Below, piece by piece: positions 46,900 through 60,712 of a DNA stretch of 64,000 nt (its first letter is position 1; the number at the start of each line of letters is the position of its first letter). Where the stretch lies: assembly GCA_034440575.1 (NCBI GenBank), contig JAOTOL010001661.1, positions 2,822,001-2,886,000 on the forward strand. The letters are read 5' to 3'. The translations under genes were made by a program, and so were the position numbers. The stretch comes from Imbricaverruca yamaguchii. Taxonomy: Eukaryota > Arthropoda > Thecostraca > Neoverrucidae. Under the pieces are notes generated by a model. It was not told where the DNA came from. It did not search any database and worked only from the letters and a program-made list of their open reading frames with translations.

Positions 46900-48240
46900 T
46901 CACACCAACCTGAATACGCTCATTTCTCAGTGCGCGCATTCCTATCAAATTCCAGCTAAGATTTGGATATGAGAGAATCCGACGAATCTTTGTTGTTGTC
47001 TTTCTGGAAATGTTCTGGATGTTCCAATTCCAAACTGGTGATTTGCTCATAGGTACAAAAACCTGACTTCTCGACGACCCAAGAACGCAAGAGTCTTTGA
47101 ATGATGCCATGCTAGATGGAAACACAATATAATCTTACATAATAAAACACGAACATGGTGCAATATCCCTTTTCAAAGTTCAGTTCAAATATATTTCTAC
47201 AAACTCCCAATATTAGGGGTTAACTTAGACTGACACATGCCAAGCTACGGAGCAAGACAATTTATTAGTTGGATTCACCGCGAACTTCCTCGAGCAAAAT
47301 TACTGAGACTGTAGACATATATGGCCGATAACATTGCGACCCGCCTACTTCTCATCCACCTGGCGACGGGTGCGGCGGATGCGTCAGGGTTGACACTGTT
47401 GGTGTTACTGATTGTGGCGCACATGGTTACACAAGGGGGACCGTTGTAGGGACGAACCTCCTCATATTGGTTCAAAACGACCAATACTCAAAAGTTCCAA
47501 CTGCTTTTGCAATCTGTAATTCGTCGAAAAATGTAGCTTCAAAATCCTCAAAAGACCCGACTGCTCTCAATCCCGAAGTGGTCAAAAACTTTCAAAGTGC
47601 CCAATGTTCAAAACTCTCAACTGCTCATAATACCATATCGTTCAAAACTATCCCAATGTTCAAAAGCGCCAACTGCGTATAATCCAACAGACCATAAACG
47701 GCAAGAACCCCAATGCTCTAAACCCAAACCAGAGGTAGAGATGTGGGTGTAGGAACAGCCCACAGGGGGACAAGGGTGTGGGTGGTGAGCCCTCGCAGAA
47801 TGGGATAAGGGTGTGGGTGGTGGACCCTTGCAGACGTCCGGTTGTAGCGCGTTGCGTATAATTTTGGAGCATTCTTGAAATTACTTTGGAAGTTAAAGAT
47901 ACTATATGTTCGAGACCTATTCACCGGGTGGAAAGAATCTGGGTCTTTTTCTTCATTTTTTTCTGGAGGGAGGGGGCGGAGGGGTAGACAGGATATAATC
48001 TGACTTCCCAACCCTGGCTCTCACCAGTGCTGGACCTGGAATGCCATAGAATCTAGAGGTCTTCATCCTTGGCCCAAACTATTGGCCGAAATACGCTTAA
48101 AACCCACAATGCTCAAAAACACCAACTGCTGATCCTAAATGAGCATGACTGGTTCGGCACTTCGGCCTTTGGAGAACCCATATTCAATATGTTTGAAGGA
48201 AAGGCCAGGGGGGCCTGTGCCCTCAGTCTACACTGAACTC
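46900..48240. other. Intergenic, degenerate repeats, no gene seen
   Basis: Bases 47465-47700 and 48090-48130 hold many imperfect CTCAAAANNNCCAACTGCT units of about 30 bases. Bases 47735-47830 hold GGGTGTGGGTGGTG repeats. Confidence 0.45.
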
Positions 48241-48244
48241 GAAA

Positions 48245-48300
48245 GTGGATGATAAAGACATAAATACATAAAGATTAGTGTAAAAATAAGAAAAGCTCTT
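48245..48300 (-). mobile_element. Probable 3' end scrap of the same LINE family
   Basis: GATAAAGACATAAATACATAAAGATTAGTG resembles the AAAGACATAAAAGATTAGTG tail of the two LINE copies; the match fades within about 50 bases. Confidence 0.35.
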
Positions 48301-48644
48301 GTTCACTGTAAAGCCATTGCCCTCTCGTCCATTTTATAATTGCTATCACACTCATGACATTTCGAGGACAAAAATACGGCTGACACACATCAAGATGTGG
48401 TGCCCTAGGCACCCTATTTATGGTATGTATTCACTTTTCACGGTACGTGCTGGGTTCACCCTTGAGCACATTTTTGTGTTCCTGAGTACGACCGGCTTGA
48501 CCGCTCCTTCATCGGTTGGCGATAGGCTGGTGACTTTTTTGCGCCCCTGCGATTTGCCGACAGCTGCATCTGGCAGCTCAGCAGGACGTCCAGGCGCAGT
48601 CCAGTCCAGTCCGCCCCGCTCGGTGACGTGGACGGCAGCTCAAC

Positions 48645-48714
48645 ATGCACCCCCGACGCCTGCCGACACTGGTCGCTTTCGCCGCCCTGGCGCTCGCCTG
48701 CTGCCGGGCTCAGA
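48645..48714 (+). CDS. Clip gene exon 1: signal peptide
   Basis: Encodes MHPRRLPTLVAFAALALACC then RAQ, ending CTCAGA|GTAAGT. The context (CAACATGC) and lack of an upstream ATG in the preceding 100 bases support this start. The exon end and donor are repeated twice more in tandem. Only the first donor keeps the phase needed by exon 2. Confidence 0.75.
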
Positions 48715-51700
48715 GTAAGTGGCGCTGGGAGGTCGGTCGGCTGCTGCCGGGCTCAGAGTAAGTGGCGCTGGGAGGTCGGTCGGCTGCTGCCGGGCTCAGA
48801 GTAAGTGGCGCTGGCGGGTCGGCCGCACGCACGCGCACAACTCCCGACGCCGTCGGCGCAGTGCTCCCAGCTTCCCCCGCTCTATCTGCTCTATCCCCGA
48901 ATGTCACCAGAAGCCTCATGATTGATAGCTTAGTAGCAAAACGTCTTCAAGGGGCGGGGATGGCGGGTTAGTTTGGATGGGTACCAAAGGTCCGGGTTCC
49001 TTCCCCTATTTTCCGCGGCCACGGCAACGGGTGGCGCCATTAGCCGTGTGTAAGTTTAAACATTGATAACGTCTTAAACGTATCTGTTCAATCAATGCCA
49101 AGATTGGCAACATTGACAATTTTTGGAAGCAAACGAAAAAGGAGGATAGTTGCCGAACTTCTGGACGTATTCCGCCTTAGAATTTGCTTTGTGGTTGTGC
49201 ATAGTAAACGGGGAAGTCTTGGAGCCCTATTATTTTATTGATAAATATCCAGGCCAAGTCAGGTGCCGGAGCCATGGCGAAATAAACGGAGCAGTTCAGG
49301 CAAGCATTTTATCGACATCCGGTTTGTATGGTTCAACATATGGCAATGATTCGAAGTTCGTAGCATTAGATGATTTAAGGTATGTGACCGCTAAAGTAGC
49401 ACGGCATCATGGTAGGCCGACGACCTTTTCAAGTTCGCTTGGGTCCACCTACCCCAAGATTACGTTTTTAGGCTTAAAGTAATTCCACAGTTATTGGGTC
49501 GTGAGTTTAGGTCCGGTGTCTACTTTTACCACAGAACATGTCAAAATAGTAATGTATGGTCAACGTTTCGCGCGTCTCATTAGGCAGATAATTTATAACA
49601 CCTGACCTGAATTGCAGCCCATACATCGAAATGTATTATGTTATAAGCCGGTGTAATTGCAAAAATACCGAGGTGCACACTGGTAAAAGTCCAAAGAGTA
49701 CATCACTTATAGCTTAATCGCGCGGCACAAGTAAATTGGACAACTTTCAAAGTTTGTCGCCTAAAAACGGTGAAGCTTAACCTTGACCTGTATACTTAAC
49801 AAACGATCCATGTGTAAATAGTGCACAGTAGTCGCAAAATGTTGGGCACAAACAATGCCTGACAGCGCAATATTACCACCGGCACCGCGTGCGTACATAC
49901 CTAAAGTAAAATAGGGAGGATATCGGCAAGTCGAATTATTGGCGAAAATAAGGAAGCTAGGATTTAATGCGTTAGGAAAAACGACGTTGTGAATAGAGTT
50001 GAGAACTATTTTAGTTAAGCGATTAATCTGCTTAGTGAAGCTGTCTATTCATTTTTTTTTGTATCTCAGAAGCACCAAGCATGGCCCTGTTCTACAAGAT
50101 ATATCTAAAATGTGATGCTTGGGAAATTCATCATTATCATCAAAAAAATGCTTCCTTGGAAAAGCAGGTGCCAGTCAGAGCCATACATTTGCCTGTGAAC
50201 TTTAAAGATGTGTTGTATTGATGTTTTGGATAGCATCTGAGCCGACTATTTCTACTCAGCTGTTGCACAACCACTAAGACATCCTTCCATCAACATTCTG
50301 TTCATAGGACATCCTGTTTGAGGAAATTCTATCTCAGGTCATTAGATAGAATATCACAAGTCGTCTATGTCACCGAAGTTGTGTTTTTGTTGTCGCTTTA
50401 ACACCGCTTAGCGAATCTAAATCAATAATGTTCGGTGCCATGGACATGTGCCAGCCAAAATCTTTGGGATTTAGACACGCCGCGACTATTCGTTATGCAT
50501 TTCATGGTGCTAGATTTTATGTTCCAGAAAGCGAACTTTTAGAACCTAGGAATTTGTGAAGCTTAGTGCATACTACCACGCAAGGAATATCATTCATGAT
50601 AATGGCTCAACGGATTTTGACTTTTTACAAAGCACCTTCATGGACATATTCCACAGGGTAAAGTATGATGATAATAAGGTTTTGGGACATTGTGGAGTGC
50701 AAGATTAAATGAACATAAATGGCCTGAGGAGAATACATAACGGAGTTTGATCTTAGGTACTCTGGACATCACCTTTCATACCTTGAAGCCTTTTTTGTGT
50801 TTGGGATGGAGTGGTTTGAAACATGCCATCTCTTTCAAATTACACAGTTTATCCGTTCACTTGTGGTGGCCACTCTACGGAACATTCCCACCTACTTTGT
50901 CGTACACCTGAGATGGACTCGACGTTACGCGCTCCCGCATACGTCAATGTCCTGTGTCACTCGCGTTTCCTCAGACTATCACTACTTGTACGCGTGGGAA
51001 GAGAGGCGAAGAAAATGTAAAATCATGAAGCCATCATCGAAAAAGTATGTCGCTGATGTGGACGTCGATTCCACATCAGTACCCCTTCGTGGCACGGACT
51101 AAAGACGCCACTCTGGACAGTTATGCCTGTACCGTCCATATCGCTCGGAACAGCATAGACAGTATTTTCATATGGAGGCATTATGCGTAATCACGTCGAT
51201 CGATGATTGGCATCGACCATGCTTAACTCGCCGGAGCCTCAGCATGGGAACATCAGCACGATCTCTCGCCGGATGAGTGAGTCGACATCAGAGTGACGGT
51301 GCTCCGCATCAGCCGGACGAGTGAGTCGACATCAGTGACGGTGCTCCGCATCAGCCGGATGAGTGAGTCGACATCAGAGTGACGGTGCTCCGCATCAGCC
51401 GGATGAGTGAGTCGACATCAGAGTGACGGTGCTCCGCATCAGCCGGATGAGTGAGTCGACATCAGAGTGACGGTGCTCCGCATCAGCCGGATGAGTGAGT
51501 CGACATCAGAGTGACGGTGCTCCGCATCAGCCGGATGAGTGAGTCGACATCAGTGACGGTGCTCCGCATCAGCCGGATGAGTGAGTCGACATCAGTGACG
51601 GTGCTCCGCATCAGCCGGATGAGTGAGTCGACATCAGTGACGGTGCTCCGCATCAGCCGGATGAGTGAGTCGACATCAGTGACGGTGCTCCGCATCAGCC

Positions 51701-53702
51701 GGATGAGTGAGTCGACATCAGTGACGGTGCTCCGCATCAGCCGGACGAGTGAGTCGACATCAGTGACGGTGCTCCGGCGGCAGCGGTGTTCCGGCCCGGA
51801 GGCCGGACAACAGTGACGCCGGACCTGCAGGCGTCAGTGAGACGTAGAACGCGCCACGCGCTGTGTGGCGCCGAGCTCAGTTTACGCCGCGCCGCGCCGT
51901 ATGTTGATGCAGTTGTTTATATATGCACGTGCGGCCAGTCCGTCGTGTAGTGCAGACCGTCCGAGCACAGCTCACGTGGGAGGTACCCACCGCTGCCGTG
52001 GGCTTGTGCTGGTGTTGCTGGACGCTATCACCAACACAACATAGACCTGCCGCGACGGAACCCAAAACGGCGCTGAATTTGACTGCCGATTCACCGCCAT
52101 GTCACCATCAACACTGAGCAGGGAACGGAGATGATCCATGCACACTGAGCATGGAACGGAGATGATCCACCAACACTGTGCAGGGAACGGAGATGATCCA
52201 TGCACACTGAGCAGGGAACGGAGATGATCCATGCACACTGAGCAGGGAACGGAGATGATCCACCAACACTGTGCAGGGAACGGAGATGATCCATGCACAC
52301 TGAGAATGGAACGGAGATGATCCATGCACACTGAGCAGGGAACGGAGATGATCCATGCAAACTGAGCATGGAACGGAGATGATCCACCAACACTGATCAG
52401 GGAACGGAGATGATCCATGCACATTGAACAGGGAACAGAGATGATCCATTAACACTGATCAGGGAACGGAGATGGTCCACCAACACTGAACAGCGAACAG
52501 GGAATGGAGATGATGTACGTAATGCCTCCGCGATGTAATGCTTGCGACTGCATTTATGAGAGTTGGCTGAAAATCGGCACCCATAGCATAGTGGTGTGCT
52601 TCCAAGACAGTCACTTGGGTAACAGCTGACCGTTTTAACTCAATTGTAGAGGATTTGTTTTAACGAGTTTATTTACTATGCTCGATTATGCGACATTTTA
52701 GAATATACATCAGAGATGCAAAAATTAAGGATAATCTGTATCATCCCCATAACCACAGAATCCGAAAGATGACCATTATCGTGATGAATGTACGTTTACG
52801 AGTTTCGAAAAAACATAATGTTTTTGGCGCGATGTGTTGTCATCTGGAGAAAAAAGCCATGGACAAATAGGCAGACATGGTCTATGAAGCCATGTCGTGG
52901 CTTTGCGAGCGTTGCAGCCTTCGCAGGGGTACACGATGACCCGAGAAGGAACGCTAATTTATTTCTGCATCACAAGATTTCAGAACCATAGACAATGGTA
53001 CCACTGTGAAGAGAGCACAAGCGGCGATCTTGCGCCTAGTCGGCTTTAGAAACGACCGATTACCACGACAGGGATGACGATTTTCCTGGAATGCCCGGCT
53101 CGATGTGCAGGGCTTTCCAGAGTTGGCGGGTTTAGGACTGACCGGAGACAGCGACAGGATTACCCAACAGAACTGGTTTTCTGGCGTCTCTGGATTGGCC
53201 AGGGTTGCCTGTGCAGGCTGCTGATACATGTCAGCGCGATCCTAGACATCGTCACGGACAGAATGTATAGGGAGTTAGGCGGACATGGGCGTCTTCTGGA
53301 CAATTATGTCCTCCCAACGGTCATACATGTGGCATTAGGTGTCCATTATGTTTTTTTTTTCAATGGTGTTTCTTCTCTCCATGCGTTGGCGATATTTTCT
53401 CACAGTGCATTATGGAGGTGAAGCCACGGCCACATCATCATCAAATCCCATTTAATACCGCATATAAAATTACCGTGCGGTGTGCTTTGGTCCCGGGGTA
53501 TGAGTTATCTGGTGGGATAATGCATATGGAATTTAGTGGTAGGATTTTAGTTCGTCACATGCATAGCTGATGTTTGCATAGCTAATTAAACGTCAATTGC
53601 CACATGCAGGGCAAGTATTAACCGCTGACTATACAAAATGCACCTCACACCTACAAATTATGAACGGACTGCGTGCATGACACTGAAAATTACATAAGTA
53701 TG

Positions 53703-53753
<51 letters not shown>

Positions 53754-56700
53754 TATATATATGTATATATACTGGGGCATGGAAACAATGTATTGTAAGT
53801 TATTATATGAGGCACCCAAGTATGAGGTAACTCCATAGATTCCCATGCTGTTTGTAGGATGTTGGGGGCGTACCCAACATTGAGGGCGCCGTGGTCACAC
53901 AGATTTACATAACAATTCACACTTCAGCAGTCCTTGACGGACTGATACCAAAAACATAACTCACGCCTTTGAAATTAGACCTCATGCTTCGCACATCCCC
54001 ATGCACAATTTCCAATCTCAATGAGTATGGATGTCGCCAAAGCAGGGACGTTCATTTTTCAAGAAGAAATAAACTAAAGGGGTACATGAAGGCAAAAATC
54101 GGGCCCAAGTGGAGAGGACCGCCGCATACGGCCCAATGCTAAAAGTAAAAATATTCATGTGGTTGGAGGGGGGTAAATGGCTAAGGCACCTCGGATGGCA
54201 TACAAATCGGTGCACTTGAGCTGAAGTGCTTCGCCTGTTTTTTTTTTACTTTGCTGAGTTGTTTATTTCATTTTTGGATAATCTATGAGTTGCCCTGTGC
54301 ACCACCTGCTATGCCGAGGGTTGGATTTGCGCTTTGAATTTCGGATTTGGAGAGGAGCGTCATGTGCCATGCATTCTCAGAGAATACTATTCTTCCTATG
54401 CTTTACACCAGAAGCTCTTTTTCGTACTGTCTTGTAGGTTTCCAGCGTTTTCAGGAAAGTAGTATACGCTTGAAGTGATTGGCAAACAGCACCATGTAAA
54501 ATTGCACTCTCTCGGTAAGGATACCGAGGGGAGAGTTTATTGTATAGGGTAATGTTCTGGATAACAAAAATCCAGGACACAACTGTTTTTCTGCTGCCCC
54601 GGTCGTTCCTCTGCATTCAGAAGGTGATCTGCCCTCCTCTCGCGGCCGCGTCTGTGGCTCGGTAAACACGTGACATCTCCGACAACTTGATCACGTGACA
54701 TCTCTGACAAACGCCGTGCGCCGGCAGGAGTTCGCCAGGAGTGGCGATCACGTGACATCTCTGACAACCGTCGTGTGCCGGCAGGAGTTCGCCAGGAGTG
54801 TGTCACCGACGATGGCCTCCAAGGAGTGTGCCTGCGAGAAAACCGCTGCCCAAACGACAGACTGATTCTGTCGGAAACCACCACCCCCTGCCCCGGTGGC
54901 GGTCGAAGAGCCAAGATATGCTGTCCAAAAAGAACAGGTGAGACGATGGCGAAAAATCGTTTTTAAAAAGCCGGTCTGCAATAGGAGACCAATGTCGGTC
55001 TCGCCAGAACCGGACAGGAGCCAGCCAGCAAACCAGCCACTGACCACGTGATCATGTCGTTATGACACGTGACTTGCGCGCTCCGAGGCCGGGCGGCCAG
55101 TGTCAGTCCGATGGAGGACGCCGCGCTGAACGGTCGCGTAGGACATGAGCTGAACTGGACGGCTGCGAGGCTGTGACACCGCGCGGCCCCTGTGTCGATA
55201 GTGTGCCCCTGTGCCGATAGTGTGCCCCTGTGCCCCTGTGCTCCTGTGTCTCTGTGCCCTATGTTCCTGTGTCGTTGTGCTCCTGTGCTGACAATGTTCT
55301 CCTGTTCCCCTGTGCTGAGTCGACAATTCAACATTGTCCATTTGGATAGGTTCTCCACTGCATCCGGTGGACTATCCCCGTTTCTGCAAGTTTGCAGCGA
55401 ACTTTGGCTGAATCACATTAGCTTGCGAGGTGCACATGTTGAAATTGGGGGCATGGGTTTCGAGATCGCTGTCCTCTGTCGAATATGGAGCACTCATCCC
55501 AAATATATATGCACTGTGCTGGATTGTCGAATTAGGTTTCAGCTATTTTTGAAAAGCTTGTACCTCCGCGAGAATTTGACGCAGTAAAGTGCATGGACTG
55601 CCAGGAAAGCCAAGAGAGTTGCCAAGCGTAGTCGGGTCACAAGTTCCCTGTCGCGGTATGATGTGGCGTCAGGTTCTCCTCCTACAGCAGGAGAGACCTT
55701 TACTATGCCACTTGCCATTTACAAGACCCTAATGGCAACTTGCAATGCTATTATGAATGTTGCTGTTCTGATGCCCGGTCTTACGAATTGCAAGAATTGT
55801 AGGTTCTGGCTGCACACTATCTCGATCATGTTTTGTTTTATTCCAGCTAAGCATGCCGACATGTGTAGAGAGACAATTACATAGAAGGCATGCTTAGTTT
55901 TGCATACCAGCCAGAGATATCGGTCATTCGAACGATTTGCATATTGTTAGTATATTTTCCACATCCCAAAGGTTGCCTGCCACTGAAGTCCAACTTGCAT
56001 CACATTGATTTCAAGTTGAGTTTATTTAAATAACCGTCAGCAGGTGATCTCAACTGAGGGTCCGGTCACGATGGATATAAGTGGAGTGTTACCTGTAATA
56101 TTAAACGAGCGTATTCGAAGAGGGCAACGAGACTTGTCCGTGCGCACTGCATTAATTTCCCGAAGCGTTCTCACAAGAACGATAAGTGCAAAATTTCCAA
56201 AGCTTCAAATGATGTCACTCCTTGATTCAACGGAAATCTTACGAAAGGTTATTGGTTTTTAGGTGGGCGTTTTGGCTGCCACAGTTTATCCACATCGCCG
56301 AATCAATGTAAATATTGGCATGCAATTTTTTTAGAGGCCAAAGAACAATTATAAGCAACTAAAATAACATAAAGACCACTGGCCAAAATATTCACTGTAA
56401 ATGTCAACGAATGCCTTCGACCTTATTTTGTTGGATTTGTAAACTTAATACACATTCGGGAACGTGTTACACCCATGGAGCATGAAGCAAGTATAAGAAT
56501 ACATTAATATGAGCTACTTAATACGCGTCCTGGAAGGCCTCTGAAAATTACGCGCACTGAAGGGGGCGGATTCTGCCCCCTTCCTACGATCTCGAGTCTT
56601 ATTAAACCTGGAGTACCGAAATTCGCAGGGTTCAATAGTACGGTAGTGAACTCTATTGTGCGTAAATTTCATGACCTTAGGTCAATATCGTCAAGGTAGA

Positions 56701-59700
56701 TGAGGTCACGTATGCCAAAATGCTTCTGTTTTGCGCGACTTAGCTTGTCATTGTTATGAATCGCTGTGATTGTGTTTGAACGCTCCAAAATCGGCATCAG
56801 TGATGTTTTGGACATGAATAATGATGCAAGAAAGATGTTAGACATGGCATTTGACCTCAGGCCACCTATACAGCACCACTTTATCAGGTCAGTTACCTGT
56901 TCAAGTTACCGGAACTGGGCCGTCCACACGACTGCTCCGTCGGGCGGCTCGGCGCAATCGGCTTCGCGAGGAAAGGAGTGAAGTACATGAATATAGTATG
57001 GAATCGCTTGGGTGCACAATGACAAACAGTTCAGTATGTGTATGGAATGACATGTAAAGTGACATCAATCGCATGACAGTCATTTGCATCTATGACAACA
57101 TATCAGTTGACTAAATTTGGTTCCATTAACCTGTTATTAACTTGACTTAACTTTACCTCGGTGATCTAACATGACCTTGAAACTATATTGCATAACAAAA
57201 CATATCAAACAAGTCGCTAGTGTTGCTAAGAAAACTTTTCTTTTGCCAATATACGGGAAGCGCATCAGCGCCCATTTTTGTAGTCCGGCACTATTTTTTT
57301 TAACTTCACGGCCCCTAACTCGAAACATTTTCGGCCGATTTCCGTTTGTCTTTCTTTAAGCGACGCGCCGATCATTTCGAAGCAGGTATGCAAAAATGGC
57401 GTATATAGACTGGTAAAATCTGGAGTTATGTACGAAAAACCGGATAGGTGGGCTGATTACGCCCCCCCCCCCCTCCCCCTCCAAGGCGCGTATTAACTCG
57501 CGAGTCACCGGAGGAGGATGGCTAGGCGAAAACCACTTTGTTTCTGTGTCATAGCACCTAAATCAAACAGGACAGCAGCTTGAGATTTTCCGTTCCATGA
57601 AATGAGCACATAGGGTACGTTGTGTGAACAAATTGATCTGACGATCATCTTAGTTTATGTTCTAATGACGTCATCTAGTATTTCGTAGTCGTTTTTAGCG
57701 TCTCAAGCGGCTGTTTGTTGTTACTAAATTAAATCGTACCGATATATGCTAACATTTCAAAACAGGTGCATTTGGTGTATCATAGGCGATTTTGTTACTG
57801 TGTGACCTCAACTGGATAACTCTGGGCTATTTTGATATTATTCATGTCATTCGAATATAATGACTGCTTTGGACTGGAAAACAAATATTCAATTCGCTTA
57901 AAAAAATCAATATATTTGTTTCAAAAAAACATCCTTACCTGTAAGTTAATCATAGGTCAAGCGCACATGCATCTATTTGTTTTGAGGTACAATGTCAAAT
58001 CGTGTCATAATAAACTCACAAACTCGACCGTAGGTGTTGATTTTACCATTTTTAGCGGTTGCTTGTTGTCATCCAATGCAATTTTGCACGGGTAGATCAG
58101 TCCAGCTGTAATGATTCTAGACGTCAGTATCTACCGCGTGGTCTCTAGAGAGGTCCAAACTACAAATAGTTTTAAATGTCTTGTTCCTAAAGGATTCCCC
58201 TATTACATACCTCATGGTAAGTTCCCCTGCCGAAAATTGGACCGTTTGAACAATTTTTAGAGGTGGCTCCAAAATGCACGTTTGTTCCCATAGCTATGCT
58301 GTGTACTACCCTATCCGTCAACGCGGCGCCTTTTGTATCACTGAACGTTCGATGCTTACCTTGTTGCTTGCTTACCTTGTTGCTTACCAATGCTTCGATG
58401 AATAGTACCTATTTATATGTTAATGCGGTGTAAGCTTGGGCTATTTTAGCGATCGATTGTGCTAGGTTTTGTACTGGACACAAGCTTCGCACATTTGCCG
58501 TTTTGCATCTCCAATCCAATCCAACATTATCCCAACTTGGGATAGACGTCGGCGCCCATACCTACTGATCGTACTTTACTCGTGGAAAATAACAATAAAT
58601 AGCAAAACATAACAAGAATACAGAACTTTATTAAATGTAAAGTGCAATATGAATTATCCAAAGCACAAAGCACAAGTACCCGCTCACACACTCGGTCTCG
58701 TCTGGCTCGTCTCACTCGAGTCGGACTCGGAGGTGAATCACGTCCGTGACCCCAATGCCGCAGGCGCCGCTTGGTCAGCGTTCACCCGCGGCACAGCGAT
58801 CACTACCTTGTTTCAACTCCTGGTAGGGAGCCGGCCCACGGAAAGTTCTGCCAACAGACAGAATTGAAACACGGACCCCCCGAACTCCAGGTAGTGTATG
58901 TGTTATCCAAGTACGCTACCGAGCCGGTAGGATCATGCTTGTCCTAATGACAAAAGCACACTGGCAAAGGGCGAAGATGAGTACAAAATTCACGGGCCTG
59001 GAATAGAACTGCCTGGTAGATAGTTGGATCCGGAGATAAACGCTACATTAATTGACTCCGATGTGTTCCCTCTTTGAACATGTAACTACAAATTACCAAG
59101 CCTAGTCCGACGTTCTAACTTCCGATTATGTCACTTATCACAAAGTGTCGATTTACCACACAACTAACCAGCCAGCACCATCCGCGCTCAAACCTAGCTA
59201 CGCTCGCCACGCTGAAGCGCGCACTCTGTAACGCCTCTTCCCCGCCGAGTCGCCGAGGCGCTTGCGCGCGCAAATAGCTGCAATTGTGTCTACACTCAGC
59301 TGACTTCGTTGCTATAACGCTTAGGGTATCTGCTAAGGTTGAAAAATATCAATGCAGTCGCATGGTTACTGATATAAAGGCGCACAGAGGTATTAGCTGT
59401 TAATGCGGATTGGGTAGGATCGTTTGGTTGCCTGCATTAACACTCGCACGTCCGGCGGTCCGCGCCAACTTCGCATGTTCGGGGGGGGGGGGCAGATGTC
59501 TGCCCCCCAAGATCTCTGGAACTATGCTAGCTAGCGACAAACGGAAATCGGTGTTAGATAGCTGGTGACGGGCTCTATCGAAAGTGTTTCGGTAATTATT
59601 TCGCTCAGGTCAACATTCAGGTCACTGGGCCATCATAGGTCAAGTTCAACCAGATCAGGTGGGACTCAGATATTGACACATATCTCAGGACCTGCAACAG

Positions 59701-60530
59701 ATGTAAACAAATGGCGAACGCTACTCGACAGTCCTTGAAATGCGCTACCGACAATAGGCGGTGTAATCTAAGGTCAGGTTAACCGAAACTCAGGTTAAAG
59801 TCATGAATTCCGGACCTCAGGTCAAGGCCTAAGGAGGTCATGTAAGGTATCAATCGACACGGCTTGACGATACAAGCACAATGACGGTAATTTTAGTCTT
59901 CTAGCTCAATGCAGTGCGATGTGATGCGCATAAATGTGTAGTGATCTCAGGTGACCTCAGACACCTTGGTGAGGTCACTGAGCAAAAATGTCAGCGGTAG
60001 CATTGAGCATAGCTTCCATCTACATGCCACAACCGTTATGAGATCATTCCGAGCGCAAATATGTAACTAGGAAACATTTGTATATTTTATCATAGCCCTA
60101 TAATGGGGAAACCATGGCAGCGACCTGACCTAAGGTCAATGCTACGAAAAAAAACTGATTTACATATTATGGTCCCTGATTGACAGATTTGAAGTTTGAA
60201 ATCAATCGCCCAATTATTGTGTAAGGTATGCCAACTAGAACTCCGAGTGTAGTTGGGTCACTTCGCCTGACCTGGTGACCTGACCTGAGATGACCCAGGG
60301 TTAAAAATGTAAGAGAATATGCGGAAAAGACCAATGAACAGCTATGCGAGGTTTGGCCTTGCTAACCCTATTAGTTTGGCGGCAAATGAGGAAAAACCGG
60401 AGGGGGCAAAAATTGCCTCCCGGAAGGGGGGGGGAAAACTTTTTTATTTTTTTTAAAAGTATTTATTGGGGGGGTGTATTGGTGTAGAGAAAAAAAAACT
60501 TCCCACAAAAAAAAAAAAAAAAAGAAGGAG

Positions 60531-60570
<40 letters not shown>

Positions 60571-60623
60571 AGAAAAAGAGAGAGAAAGAAAGAGAGAGAG
60601 AGGGGGGGGGGAGGAAGAAGGGG

Positions 60624-60712
<89 letters not shown>

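Noticed and set aside
49150..49482. 110-codon frame
   Set aside because: It starts with TTG, has no splice sites and resembles no domain I know; probably chance in the intron.
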